DNA from: an uncultured Saprospiraceae bacterium
Lineage (GTDB): Bacteria; Bacteroidota; Bacteroidia; Chitinophagales; Saprospiraceae
Reading direction: 5' to 3'
Length of the DNA: 7,970 nucleotides
Assembly (NCBI GenBank): GCA_937959095.1
Contig: CALGLY010000229.1
Span: 1-7,970 of the forward strand
Under the pieces are notes generated by a model. It searched no databases, was not told the DNA's origin, and was given only the letters and a program-made list of their open reading frames with translations. The position numbers were made by a program, and so were the translations under genes. Each line of letters opens with the position of its first letter. The first letter of the stretch is position 1. Below are positions 1 to 6,230 of this stretch, one piece after another.

Positions 1-945
1 AAAGATTTGGATGAAAAATTCCCTGTGACGACGCTAGCGGATTATAGCTCAGGTAATACCAAGAAAAGCGGAAGTAGCAAGAATATCGTAGCAGTACTCT
101 TTGCAGAAGGTGGCATTTCGGATGGTGATCCTGGACCTGGACAGATTGGGGACAAGAACTATATGAAAGCCATTAAGAAAATAAAAGATAATGATAAGGT
201 GAAAGCCGTAGTAGTACGCGTGAATTCGCCTGGTGGAAGCGCGATGGCTTCGGAAAATATCTGGCGCGAACTAGAATTGGTGAAAGAAGCAGGCAAACCT
301 ATCATCATTTCGATGGGTTCGGTAGCGGCTTCTGGTGGCTATTATATTGCAGCAGCAGGCGATGAAATCTTAGCTGAACCAACTACGCTTACGGGTTCTA
401 TCGGTGTATTCGGTGTATTTCCGAATGCACAAGAATTGCTAAACGATAAAATAGGAATCACTTTTGATACGATCAAAACGGGGAATTTCTCTACGGGCTT
501 AAACCCTGGGGTTGGCTTGACGGAAGTAGAACGCAACTGGTTTCAGAAGAGTACCGAGCGTACCTACGACATCTTCCTACAGCGTGTTTCGGATGCACGA
601 GATATGTCGAAGGAAGCGGTGCATGAAATCGCACAAGGACGTATTTGGACAGCAGAACGTGCCCTCGAAAATGGTTTAGTAGACCAAATCGGTAACTTGG
701 ATGATGCCATAGCCATAGCAGCAGAACGCGCAGAAATAACGGATGATTTCCGTACCCGCGAATATCCTGCAACCAAGAATCCTTTGGAACTTATAATCAG
801 TGAATTTATGAATCCGAAAAGTACGCGCACGCGCATCTTGAAGGAGGAATTGGGAGAGCTCTATCCGTACTACCAAGCGGCACAAGAAATAAAGAATATG
901 AAAGGTATTCAGGCGAGATTGCCGTTTCGTTTAGAGGTGAAATAG
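1..945 (+). CDS. sppA: Signal peptide peptidase SppA, C-terminal half (partial at 5' end)
   Basis: This is a membrane-associated serine protease of the SppA 67K type (peptidase family S49), which degrades signal peptides left in the membrane after protein export. The reading frame is open to the window edge (codons AAA GAT precede the TTG at position 7), so the gene starts upstream. The visible ~314 residues are about half of a normal ~590-residue protein. Sequence evidence: the crotonase-like core has VNSPGGSAMAS (codons at about 217-249) and MGSVAASGGYYIA, in which the Ser codon at 331-333 matches the catalytic serine of the family (Ser409 in E. coli). The TLTGSIGVFG segment follows. The partner catalytic lysine lies in the N-terminal half in this family and is outside the window. 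The gene ends 40 bp before a strong terminator, so it is the last gene of its transcript. The family call is secure; nothing can be said about its N-terminus or membrane anchor. Confidence 0.95.
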   Translation, partial: KDLDEKFPVTTLADYSSGNTKKSGSSKNIVAVLFAEGGISDGDPGPGQIGDKNYMKAIKKIKDNDKVKAVVVRVNSPGGSAMASENIWRELELVKEAGKPIIISMGSVAASGGYYIAAAGDEILAEPTTLTGSIGVFGVFPNAQELLNDKIGITFDTIKTGNFSTGLNPGVGLTEVERNWFQKSTERTYDIFLQRVSDARDMSKEAVHEIAQGRIWTAERALENGLVDQIGNLDDAIAIAAERAEITDDFRTREYPATKNPLELIISEFMNPKSTRTRILKEELGELYPYYQAAQEIKNMKGIQARLPFRLEVK

Positions 946-985
946 GGTTTGTTTTTGAACCTGCCTAGTCGGCAGACAGACGCAG

Positions 986-1021
986 AGGCGCAGAGTTTTT
1001 TCAGACTCTGCGCCTTTTTTT
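986..1021 (+). terminator. Rho-independent terminator after sppA
   Basis: A perfect 11-bp GC-rich stem (986-996 with 1005-1015, AGGCGCAGAGT/ACTCTGCGCCT) has an 8-nt loop and runs into seven Ts at 1015-1021. It lies 40 bp after the sppA stop. A second small hairpin, CTGCC/GGCAG (961-965 with 971-975), stands just before it. Confidence 0.85.
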
Positions 1022-1028
1022 GTTTTGT

Positions 1029-1169
1029 GAAGATAAGTCTTTTTCGTATCAGTTTTGGAGTATTGGAAAGTTTTTAAAAGAGTTTATTCAGGACATGATA
1101 GCGGCAGAGTCAATTGCACTAATTATAGTGGATATAAACAAAAATGTAATCAAACAATGGATAGTGTAG
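1029..1169 (+). pseudogene. xisH: Remnant of xisH-like gene (C-terminal fragment only)
   Basis: In the frame ending with the TAG at 1167-1169, the last ~46 codons read like the C-terminus of the XisH family (fdxN element excision controlling factor, a PD-(D/E)XK-like fold). The fragment contains FLKEFIQDMI, then IALIIVDINK, then VIKQWIV before the stop. This matches the family's closing pattern of an FF/FIQ helix, an I-x-L-I-V-x-D strand and a final Q-W-I. The rest of a ~135-140-residue protein is missing: directly upstream are the T-tract and hairpin of the sppA terminator, and there is no start codon in this frame that could give a sensible protein. The stop overlaps the ATG of the next gene by 13 bp, an overlap expected for a xisH-xisI pair, which supports the reading. 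The identification is from remembered family pattern, not from an alignment. Confidence 0.6.
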
Positions 1170-1450
1170 CAAAAAACAAAGGCATTGTAAAGAAATACTT
1201 ACAAGACTTCCTGCGGATAACGCAAGCGGAAGAAAACTCTTTGCTTACTCAATTGGTGCAAGATGACAACACGCATACCTACCTTGTGCTGACTTATGGT
1301 TGGCTACCTAATCGCTTTGTGCATTATGTGGTATTTCACTTCCAAATTAAAGCGGATGGCAAGATATGGCTATTTCAAAACCGCACGAATCGGCTGATAT
1401 TCAATGATGTGATAGCATTGGGGGCTAGCCGTCTAAGGTTGCCTACTTAG
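1157..1450 (+). CDS. xisI: XisI-family protein, C-terminally truncated (likely decaying gene)
   Basis: This 97-residue reading frame resembles XisI, the small partner of XisH. The pair was named for controlling excision of the fdxN element in Anabaena, but homologues are scattered in many bacteria with unknown roles. Evidence: an N-terminal helix beginning MDSVAKNKGIVKKYL, a strand with YLVLTYGW, then VHYVVFHFQI, then KADGKIWLFQNRT and a helix ending VIALGASR. This is the family order, W-x-G-x(2)-R-V-H then DGKIWI then ELV-x-x-G. Family members normally continue about 20 residues with a DIVLGF-like strand; here the frame turns to LRLPT and stops inside a palindromic element. The ATG at 1157 is preferred because it matches the family N-terminus and overlaps the xisH remnant stop. 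An in-frame ATG at 1055 would add 34 residues that are the remnant's sequence in another frame. With its partner gone and the end lost, the gene may be nonfunctional. Confidence 0.6.
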   Translation: MDSVAKNKGIVKKYLQDFLRITQAEENSLLTQLVQDDNTHTYLVLTYGWLPNRFVHYVVFHFQIKADGKIWLFQNRTNRLIFNDVIALGASRLRLPT

Positions 1451-1559
1451 AAAGTGAGAAAAAGTGAGAGGAGTGAGAGATTATCTATACAGGCTTATTC
1501 ACTCCTCTCACTTTCTCAACATCTCTCACTCCTCTTTGGGCAAGCTTAGACGGGTAGCC
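1423..1559. repeat. Imperfect palindromic element with 15-bp inverted ends
   Basis: The outer arms 1423-1437 (GGCTAGCCGTCTAAG) and 1545-1559 are inverted copies with one mismatch. Inner arms: 1461-1476 pairs perfectly over 16 bp with 1499-1514, and 1467-1480 also pairs perfectly over 14 bp with 1522-1535, so the left arm has two possible partners. On the left, AGTGAGA recurs at 1453, 1463 and 1473, exactly 10 bp apart; on the right TCACTCCTCT occurs at 1499 and 1526. There is no ORF inside except the last codons of the xisI-like gene. This could be a small non-autonomous palindromic element or a large terminator-type hairpin between convergent genes. No flanking target duplication was recognised. 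Confidence 0.6.
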
Positions 1560-1577
1560 TCCCAACAGGCTCTAAGT

Positions 1578-2291
1578 CTAAAACGCTTCGCCCCCTACAT
1601 AGCCATTACCACCACAGTGTGGCGGGCAAGGTAAGGCACTCAAGAGCATATCCCCCTCTTCGCCATTTTTTCTAGCAACTGCACCGAGTGTTTTAAAGAC
1701 ATCCTCTTTATCACTAAATTTAATTTTATTCGTATAAAAATAAATACCATCCACTTCCTTGTCTTTTAGTAAACTTTCCAAACTATTCGTTGTAAACATC
1801 ACTTTTGAAAAAGTCTGCTGACTAGAACTTGTATTGACTAAAGGAAATATTTTTTCTTTATCTGCACCAGATTTCTTAGCAAGCTTAATCATATTACTAA
1901 TGGTTTTCAGAATTTGTTCTCCGTCTTTTACAGGAATATTCGTAGCAGGCATTTCTCCTTCACTAATAAAACATTTGTCTTCTGATTTTCTACTAGGAAT
2001 AATATTTCTAACTAAATCTTCTCGCTTTGCATTTAGTCCTACCGCAAGCAAGGAAGGTTCACCGCTTTTATCGAAAGCAGGATAAAACCGAAGTCCTGCA
2101 CAATGTTCTTGATTCAATAAATTCAATAAATCTTCCTTTCTAAAGAATATACGCATCAAGGAATTGGTACGAAAGAGTATCGCTTCTTTAGTAGAAATAG
2201 GAATAAAATTAGCGTTTTTAGTTTGCCCATCCACATCTGCTAAAGCAATAGCAGGGGTAGGAATATTTGCATCGAAAATTAAATCAGACAT
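1578..2291 (-). CDS. Hypothetical protein with internal two-fold repeat and CPPHC tail
   Basis: The function of this 237-residue protein is not recognised. No signal peptide or membrane segment is visible, so it is probably cytoplasmic. It contains two diverged copies of one domain. Copy 1 (about residues 29-95) has IPISTKEAILFRTNSL, then RIFFRKEDLLNLL, then GLRFYPA and a strand LLAVGLNAKREDL. Copy 2 (about 119-217) has IPVKDGEQILKTISNM, then KVMFTTNSLESLL, then GIYFYTN and LGAVARKNGEEGDML. A tail follows with P-C-P-P-H-C-G-G at 221-228 and further glycines. Proteins with a G-[IL]-R-[FI]-Y strand and a similar CPP-x-C end are familiar as uncharacterised Bacteroidetes proteins (recalled, not searched). 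The ATG at 2289-2291 is the natural start; no clear ribosome binding site is present. It lies 121 bp downstream of the response regulator on the same strand with no clear terminator between, so co-transcription is possible. Confidence 0.7.
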   Translation of the reverse strand: MSDLIFDANIPTPAIALADVDGQTKNANFIPISTKEAILFRTNSLMRIFFRKEDLLNLLNQEHCAGLRFYPAFDKSGEPSLLAVGLNAKREDLVRNIIPSRKSEDKCFISEGEMPATNIPVKDGEQILKTISNMIKLAKKSGADKEKIFPLVNTSSSQQTFSKVMFTTNSLESLLKDKEVDGIYFYTNKIKFSDKEDVFKTLGAVARKNGEEGDMLLSALPCPPHCGGNGYVGGEAF

Positions 2292-2412
2292 AATGATGTG
2301 TTTTCAATTGATAAAATAAGTAGTCGTGCCTTTTTAAGATTTATTAGAGGGAAAAAGAGCAGTATAAAATGTCTAGTTTATTCTTGTACGTTACCTTAGA
2401 TTAGTGGGTGAT

Positions 2413-3051
2413 TTATATATCGCCGTTCAATGCTTTTTTGATGACTTCGGCTTTGCTATTTACTTCTAAAGTTCTGTAGATGCGCTTGATGTGATCGCGG
2501 ACAGTATCTAAGGAAATCCCTAATTTATCTGCTGTCATTTTATAACTCAACCCATCTACCAAGGCTTGTACTATCTGCATTTGGCGTTCAGATAAGTTCG
2601 TCTCTTTTTTGTTTGGTTTGGGCATAAAACGTTCTGCAATTTTGCGGGCAATGGAAGGTGACATATAAGAGCCGCCTCGATGAACAGTGAAGATTGCTTC
2701 TCGGATTTTAGCAAGTGGAGTGCGCTTAGAAATATAAGAGCAAGCTCCTGCACAAAGGGCATCAAATATCTTATCGTCTTCCTCAAAGGTAGTCAACATA
2801 ATAATATCTAACTCAGAATATTTTTGTCGAATTGGGTAAAGCCCTTGAATACCCGTCATGCCTGGCAAACCGATATCCAATAATAGTACATCAATCTTGG
2901 GAGACACGGGACTGGATGCTTTTTCCAAAAATCCTTCTACACTATTTGCCACACAGCTAATACTGATAGCTGGATGCGCTTGCATATAAGCAACGACGCT
3001 TTCCGAAATGATTTTATCATCCTCTATGATAGCTAGTTTAATCTCTTCCAT
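2413..3051 (-). CDS. Two-component response regulator, NarL/FixJ family (REC-LuxR HTH)
   Basis: This is a 212-residue cytoplasmic DNA-binding response regulator, a normal length for the family. The receiver domain covers about residues 4-120: acidic pocket E10-D11-D12, phospho-acceptor D59 in VLLLDIGLPGM, the switch threonine T87 in IIMLTTF, and conserved K109 in SYISKRTP. A LuxR-type helix-turn-helix follows at about 153-210, with LSERQMQIVQALVDGLSYK and LGISLDTVRDHIKRIYRTL as typical landmarks. All residues needed for phosphorylation are present, so it should be controlled by a histidine kinase, but none is encoded in the window. It sits downstream of htrA on the same strand but behind a terminator, so it is probably a separate transcript, possibly including the hypothetical gene that follows. 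A -7-like box and a short perfect dyad lie directly upstream and may be its promoter and an operator. Target genes cannot be inferred. Confidence 0.93.
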   Translation of the reverse strand: MEEIKLAIIEDDKIISESVVAYMQAHPAISISCVANSVEGFLEKASSPVSPKIDVLLLDIGLPGMTGIQGLYPIRQKYSELDIIMLTTFEEDDKIFDALCAGACSYISKRTPLAKIREAIFTVHRGGSYMSPSIARKIAERFMPKPNKKETNLSERQMQIVQALVDGLSYKMTADKLGISLDTVRDHIKRIYRTLEVNSKAEVIKKALNGDI

Positions 3052-3055
3052 AGTA

Positions 3056-3063
3056 CAAAGATA
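3056..3063 (-). promoter_or_regulatory. Possible -7 box (TATCTTTG) of the response regulator gene
   Basis: Read on the minus strand this is TATCTTTG, an exact match to the Bacteroidetes -7 consensus TAnnTTTG. It ends only 4 bp before the ATG at 3051, so transcription from it would give an almost leaderless message. No convincing TTTG -33 element was found at the usual spacing, so the call is tentative. Confidence 0.3.
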
Positions 3064-3086
3064 AGGCTACGATAAGACTAATGCTA

Positions 3087-3102
3087 CCACATATTGATGT
3101 GG
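3087..3102. promoter_or_regulatory. Short perfect dyad upstream of the response regulator
   Basis: CCACAT and ATGTGG (3087-3092, 3097-3102) form a perfect 6-bp inverted repeat around ATTG, about 36-51 bp before the response regulator start. CTACGA and TCGTAG lie further out at unequal distances. The position suits an operator, perhaps for autoregulation, but there is no independent evidence. Confidence 0.25.
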
Positions 3103-3204
3103 CTCGTAGAAATGGACTTAGTAGTCTTTGAGATAGATGAAGCGAAAGAGAAACAGAATGGATTATAATGCTTCAAAAACAGGATTTAATGGACATTTTC
3201 AAAA

Positions 3205-3237
3205 CAAAAAAGTCTGCTCCCTTAATAGGAAGCAGAC
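3205..3237 (-). terminator. Rho-independent terminator after htrA
   Basis: On the minus strand a 10-bp stem (GTCTGCTTCC with GGGAGCAGAC, one G-U pair; plus-strand arms 3212-3221 and 3228-3237) with a 6-nt loop is followed by TTTTTT (3206-3211). It lies about 155 bp beyond the htrA stop. The rest of 3052-3391 contains a 7-bp hairpin AAACTCT/AGAGTTT (3334-3340 with 3349-3355) without a T-tract, and otherwise nothing recognisable. Confidence 0.8.
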
Positions 3238-3391
3238 ACATCAAAACAAAACGAAAAACCAACTTTAAACAAGTCTTTTAGCTGTATTTAATAACCAAGC
3301 TAAATGCACCTTTGTTGCAAAAGAAACGTTAATAAACTCTTAAATGCAAGAGTTTGTAGGCTTTTACATAAAAACAAGTGCAAGGCTTGAT

Positions 3392-4540
3392 TTAGCCTTC
3401 TTTTAAACGAACAGGGAAAGTTTGTAAATAACCCTCTCGGTATACTTTCAAAGTGACGATATCTCCCACTTTTGCCTGACCAATCGCCTCCTGTAATTCA
3501 GGCACGGATTTGATCATTTTTTCATCCACTTCTACAATCACATCATCTGGCAAAAGTCCTGCATATTGTGCTGCGCCACCTTCTGTCAAACGCTCAATAA
3601 CTACCCCTTGTGTAATATCTAATTTGAGGCGTTTAGCATCCTCATTTTCTAGTGGATAAATAGAAACACCGAGCATCCCGCGCTTATAGTCTCCATATTC
3701 GATAATATCATCCGCAATGCGTGTCACTAAATTGACAGGAATTGCGAAGGAATAGCCCGAAAAAGAACCTGTCCGTGTAGCTATTGCTGTATTAATTCCT
3801 AAGAATTTACCATCCGCATCGACTAATGCGCCACCACTGTTTCCAGGATTAACGGCTGCATCCGTCTGGATGAAGGATTCAATAGCATCAAATTGACGCT
3901 CCTGACCAGGATTATTTCCAATGGCATTAATACTTCTTCCTTTTGAAGAAATAATGCCAGCCGTCACTGTAGAATTTAGATTGAATGGATTGCCAATAGC
4001 TAAAACCCACTCTCCAATTTCCGCATTATCCGAATTTGCATTCTGTAAAGTAGGCAAACCCGAAGATTCTATCTTTAAGACGGCTAAATCTGCTTTTGGG
4101 TACGTCCCTATTACTTTTGCTTCAAATTGGCGGTTGTCATGTAGCGTCACTGTAATGTCTTTTGCAAATTCTACAACATGATTATTCGTAATGATGTAAC
4201 CATCTTGCGAATAAATAACGCCTGATCCAGAGCCTTTTTTCGGACCGCCAAAACCAAAGCCATCCAAAAAATGACGAAAAATATCATTTTCAGAATCACT
4301 CACTTCTTCCACACCAGCAGAAGCTTCGATATGTACTACTGTAGACATCGCTATATTAGCTGCCTTTTTGAAATCGAAAGGAACATTTACAACCTTAGTA
4401 GTATTATCTGTAAGCTTAACTAATTGCGAAGACGTTTCCTCTACAGTATCTTGCTGTAGAAACTGCTGTCCTCCCAATACAATCAAGCCACCTAAAATCC
4501 CCGCAAACAAGAAAGAAATAATCTGTTTCATAAGTGGCAT
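3392..4540 (-). CDS. htrA: HtrA/DegP-type envelope serine protease, single PDZ domain
   Basis: This 382-residue trypsin-like protease (family S1C) acts in the periplasm to degrade or refold damaged envelope proteins. In order it has an N-terminal hydrophobic segment (about residues 5-24, ISFLFAGILGGLIVLGG), which is a membrane anchor or signal peptide. A low-complexity linker follows, then the protease domain (about 60-275) with the full catalytic triad: H121 in TNNHVV, D151 in KADLAVLK and S235 in NPGNSGGAL. One PDZ domain (about 287-376) contains QGVVIERLTEGGAAQYAGL. Many DegP proteins carry two PDZ domains and are ~100 residues longer, so this layout is closer to DegS/DegQ-like short forms. 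The annotated ATG is at 4540; the in-frame ATG at 4531 (MKQIISF) is equally plausible and gives a more typical signal start. It is divergent from the HD-domain gene across 293 bp. It ends well before its terminator, so it is probably monocistronic. Confidence 0.94.
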   Translation of the reverse strand: MPLMKQIISFLFAGILGGLIVLGGQQFLQQDTVEETSSQLVKLTDNTTKVVNVPFDFKKAANIAMSTVVHIEASAGVEEVSDSENDIFRHFLDGFGFGGPKKGSGSGVIYSQDGYIITNNHVVEFAKDITVTLHDNRQFEAKVIGTYPKADLAVLKIESSGLPTLQNANSDNAEIGEWVLAIGNPFNLNSTVTAGIISSKGRSINAIGNNPGQERQFDAIESFIQTDAAVNPGNSGGALVDADGKFLGINTAIATRTGSFSGYSFAIPVNLVTRIADDIIEYGDYKRGMLGVSIYPLENEDAKRLKLDITQGVVIERLTEGGAAQYAGLLPDDVIVEVDEKMIKSVPELQEAIGQAKVGDIVTLKVYREGYLQTFPVRLKEG

Positions 4541-4659
4541 TTATTTTTCTAAATTTAGGAAGGTTACTTATTACCTGTTCCCTTATTATTAAATCGAGTA
4601 ATTTTCAGTCATTTCTCCACCTGAAATTGTTGAACAACACCTAGAAAGTGGAAAATAAC

Positions 4660-4698
4660 CTTATAAAGCATAAAATAATATAGTTATTATGTTATAAG
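4660..4698. promoter_or_regulatory. AT-rich imperfect dyad between divergent htrA and HD-domain genes
   Basis: The left arm 4660-4680 (CTTATAAAGCATAAAATAATA) is not written in full as a perfect match: its outer part CTTATAA and inner CATA and ATAA blocks match, inverted and with small gaps, the right arm 4684-4698. The direct repeat AAAATAACC flanks it at 4652-4660 and 4700-4708. It is central in the 293-bp divergent region and could bind a shared regulator, but AT-rich sequence forms such dyads easily. Confidence 0.25.
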
Positions 4699-4709
4699 CA
4701 AAATAACCC

Positions 4710-4742
4710 GTTGTATATTAGCATTGTTATCTGCTATTTTTG
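4710..4742 (+). promoter_or_regulatory. Candidate Bacteroidetes-type promoter for the HD-domain gene
   Basis: TATTTTTG at 4735-4742 is an exact match to the -7 consensus TAnnTTTG. GTTG at 4710-4713 lies 21 bp upstream, within the usual range for a -33 TTTG-like element. A start from here would leave a leader of about 85 nt before the ATG at 4834. Confidence 0.4.
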
Positions 4743-4833
4743 TTTTAACGTCAGTTTAACGAAATAGTAAAGCTATTGAAAACTGGATAATTTATTTGCT
4801 TTTATCCAAAGCTAAAACTAAACTACCTAAACT

Positions 4834-5469
4834 ATGACTGCAACGCAACGATTTGCTCCAAATCAGCGAAAATTAAAATGGAACTCAAAAAGAATGCAAG
4901 CAATACAGGAAGAAGCTATTGACTTATTCCAACCAGAAAATGAACTAGAGCAATTGCTATTGGAACAGCCTGAATTTCTAAAAGGGTTAGACTGGGGTTT
5001 CCCACGCTATGGGCATCCAGAAGGGAAAGTCCTATATCATGTGCATGAAGTTTTAGAGAATATCAACCAAATAAAATTGCTCTCGGATGCTACCCGCAAA
5101 CGATTGCGGATAATTACTTTCGTGCATGATACCTTTAAGTATGATGAGGATAAAAATCGTCCACGCGATTGGAAGCGACATCATTCCATATTAGCTAGAA
5201 ATTTTCTGGCCAACTTCACGGATGATCGTGCTATGCTTGATATTACAGAATTGCATGATGAAGCGTTCTATGCTTGGCGAAATATTCATCTAGCAAATAA
5301 AATAGAGAAAGGAGAAGCCCGATTTCAGCATTTAATAAATAGGTTGGATGATAATTTGCAACTCTTCTATCTGTTTTTTAAGTGCGATACAAAAACAGGC
5401 GATAAAATTCAAGCTCCTTTGAAGTGGTTTGAAAGCTATGTGGAGAAGATAGAGGTGATAGAATTGTAA
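4834..5469 (+). CDS. HD-domain family protein, probable metal-dependent phosphohydrolase
   Basis: This is a 211-residue soluble protein with no signal peptide or membrane segment. It shows an HD-superfamily arrangement: H69 (and H71) in VLYHVHEVLENI, the H98-D99 pair in ITFVHDTFKYD, H116-H117 in KRHHSILA, H141-D142 in ELHDEAFYAW, and a C-terminal D185 in FKCDTKTGDK that could be the last metal ligand. HD proteins use such His/Asp sets to bind one or two metal ions and commonly hydrolyse phosphoesters, including nucleotides; the substrate here is unknown. The KYDEDKNRPR and TGDK segments recall a little-studied group of stand-alone HD proteins also found in Actinobacteria (from memory). The first ~55 residues, outside the HD core, are charged and helical. 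The start at 4834 is the first ATG after an A-rich leader. The gene is monocistronic by layout, between a divergent htrA and a separate sigma-factor gene 164 bp downstream. Confidence 0.8.
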   Translation: MTATQRFAPNQRKLKWNSKRMQAIQEEAIDLFQPENELEQLLLEQPEFLKGLDWGFPRYGHPEGKVLYHVHEVLENINQIKLLSDATRKRLRIITFVHDTFKYDEDKNRPRDWKRHHSILARNFLANFTDDRAMLDITELHDEAFYAWRNIHLANKIEKGEARFQHLINRLDDNLQLFYLFFKCDTKTGDKIQAPLKWFESYVEKIEVIEL

Positions 5470-5633
5470 AAAAAGTAAAAAAAAAATCCCTTGTGGGAAC
5501 TTTATAAGAAATACATGAGTTTAACGGTTTGCAAACTATCACGTAAACGACTATTGGCGAAATAATCAAGTATAATAATTTAATAAAAATATACCGCTGT
5601 AATTTTAGTCAATGGCACTAAAACTCATGTCGT

Positions 5634-6224
5634 ATGGTAATGATGGCTAACGAAACACAGCGGGAACGACAGCTACGTATTTTTAATACGGAGTTTATGC
5701 CCGAAATTGATGCACTTTATAACTTTGCGTATCATCTCACCTACAGTGAGAGCGATGCCAATGACCTAGTGCAAGAAACGTACTTAAAGGCATTTCGATT
5801 CATTGATAGTTATAATGCAGGTACAAATGCGAAAGCATGGTTGTTCCGAATATTGAAAAATGTATTCATCAACGACTATCGTAAGCGAAGCAAGCAGCCC
5901 AACCGAGTAGAATTGGATGAGGTGACGAACTATGGCAATGAAGAAACTTCGAAGTACGCTGTATACACGGATTTGAGTCTTGAGATGTACAATGCAATGA
6001 TGGGCGATGAAATTACGATAGCGTTAAATGCATTACCTGTTGATTTCAAAGAAGTCATTTTGCTTTGTGATATTGAGGACTTCAAGTACGAGGAAATTGC
6101 TGAAATTGTAGGCATTCCTATCGGAACAGTACGCTCGCGCTTGCACCGTGCGCGAAATATGCTGAAAGAACAATTAAAAACTTATGCTGCGTCCCTTGGT
6201 TTCAAGGATAAGCGCGCAAATTAA
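5634..6224 (+). CDS. ECF-type RNA polymerase sigma factor (sigma-70 family)
   Basis: This 196-residue extracytoplasmic-function sigma factor redirects RNA polymerase to a stress or envelope regulon. Region 2 spans about residues 20-88, with MPEIDALYNFAYHLT, DANDLVQETYLKAFRF (core binding) and NAKAWLFRILKNVFINDYRK (-10 recognition and melting). A linker follows, then region 4 at about 125-182: LNALPVDFKEVILLCDIE, YEEIAEIVGIPIGTVRSRLHRAR, the -35 recognition helix-turn-helix. There are three possible starts, at 5634, 5640 and 5643 (MVMMANETQ); the ATG at 5643 may be the true one and no ribosome binding site decides it. Length and domains are complete. The anti-sigma-like gene begins 311 bp downstream instead of overlapping, with a terminator-like hairpin between, so the two may be expressed at different levels. 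Sigma factors of this close type are widespread in Bacteroidetes. Its promoters cannot be identified here with confidence. Confidence 0.94.
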   Translation: MVMMANETQRERQLRIFNTEFMPEIDALYNFAYHLTYSESDANDLVQETYLKAFRFIDSYNAGTNAKAWLFRILKNVFINDYRKRSKQPNRVELDEVTNYGNEETSKYAVYTDLSLEMYNAMMGDEITIALNALPVDFKEVILLCDIEDFKYEEIAEIVGIPIGTVRSRLHRARNMLKEQLKTYAASLGFKDKRAN

Positions 6225-6230
6225 TATTGG

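Noticed and set aside
491..772. Minus-strand ORFs opposite sppA
   Set aside because: They run antisense inside a strongly conserved coding region and their translations show no domain-like pattern.
7..945. TTG at position 7 as the start of the SppA gene
   Set aside because: The frame is open to the window edge and the protein is only the C-terminal half of the family, so the TTG is an internal leucine codon.
1055..1156. N-terminal extension of the XisI-like protein from the ATG at 1055
   Set aside because: This stretch makes sense as the C-terminus of XisH in another frame, and the XisI family begins near the ATG at 1157.
3382..3399. AAGGCT/AGCCTT hairpin at the htrA stop as a plus-strand terminator
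   Set aside because: No plus-strand gene lies upstream, and the stem overlaps the htrA 3' end; the better terminator on the gene's own strand is at 3205-3237.
5480..5510. TCCC/GGGA hairpin after the HD-domain gene as a terminator
   Set aside because: The stem is only 4 bp, and the A-run lies before it instead of a T-run after it on the plus strand.
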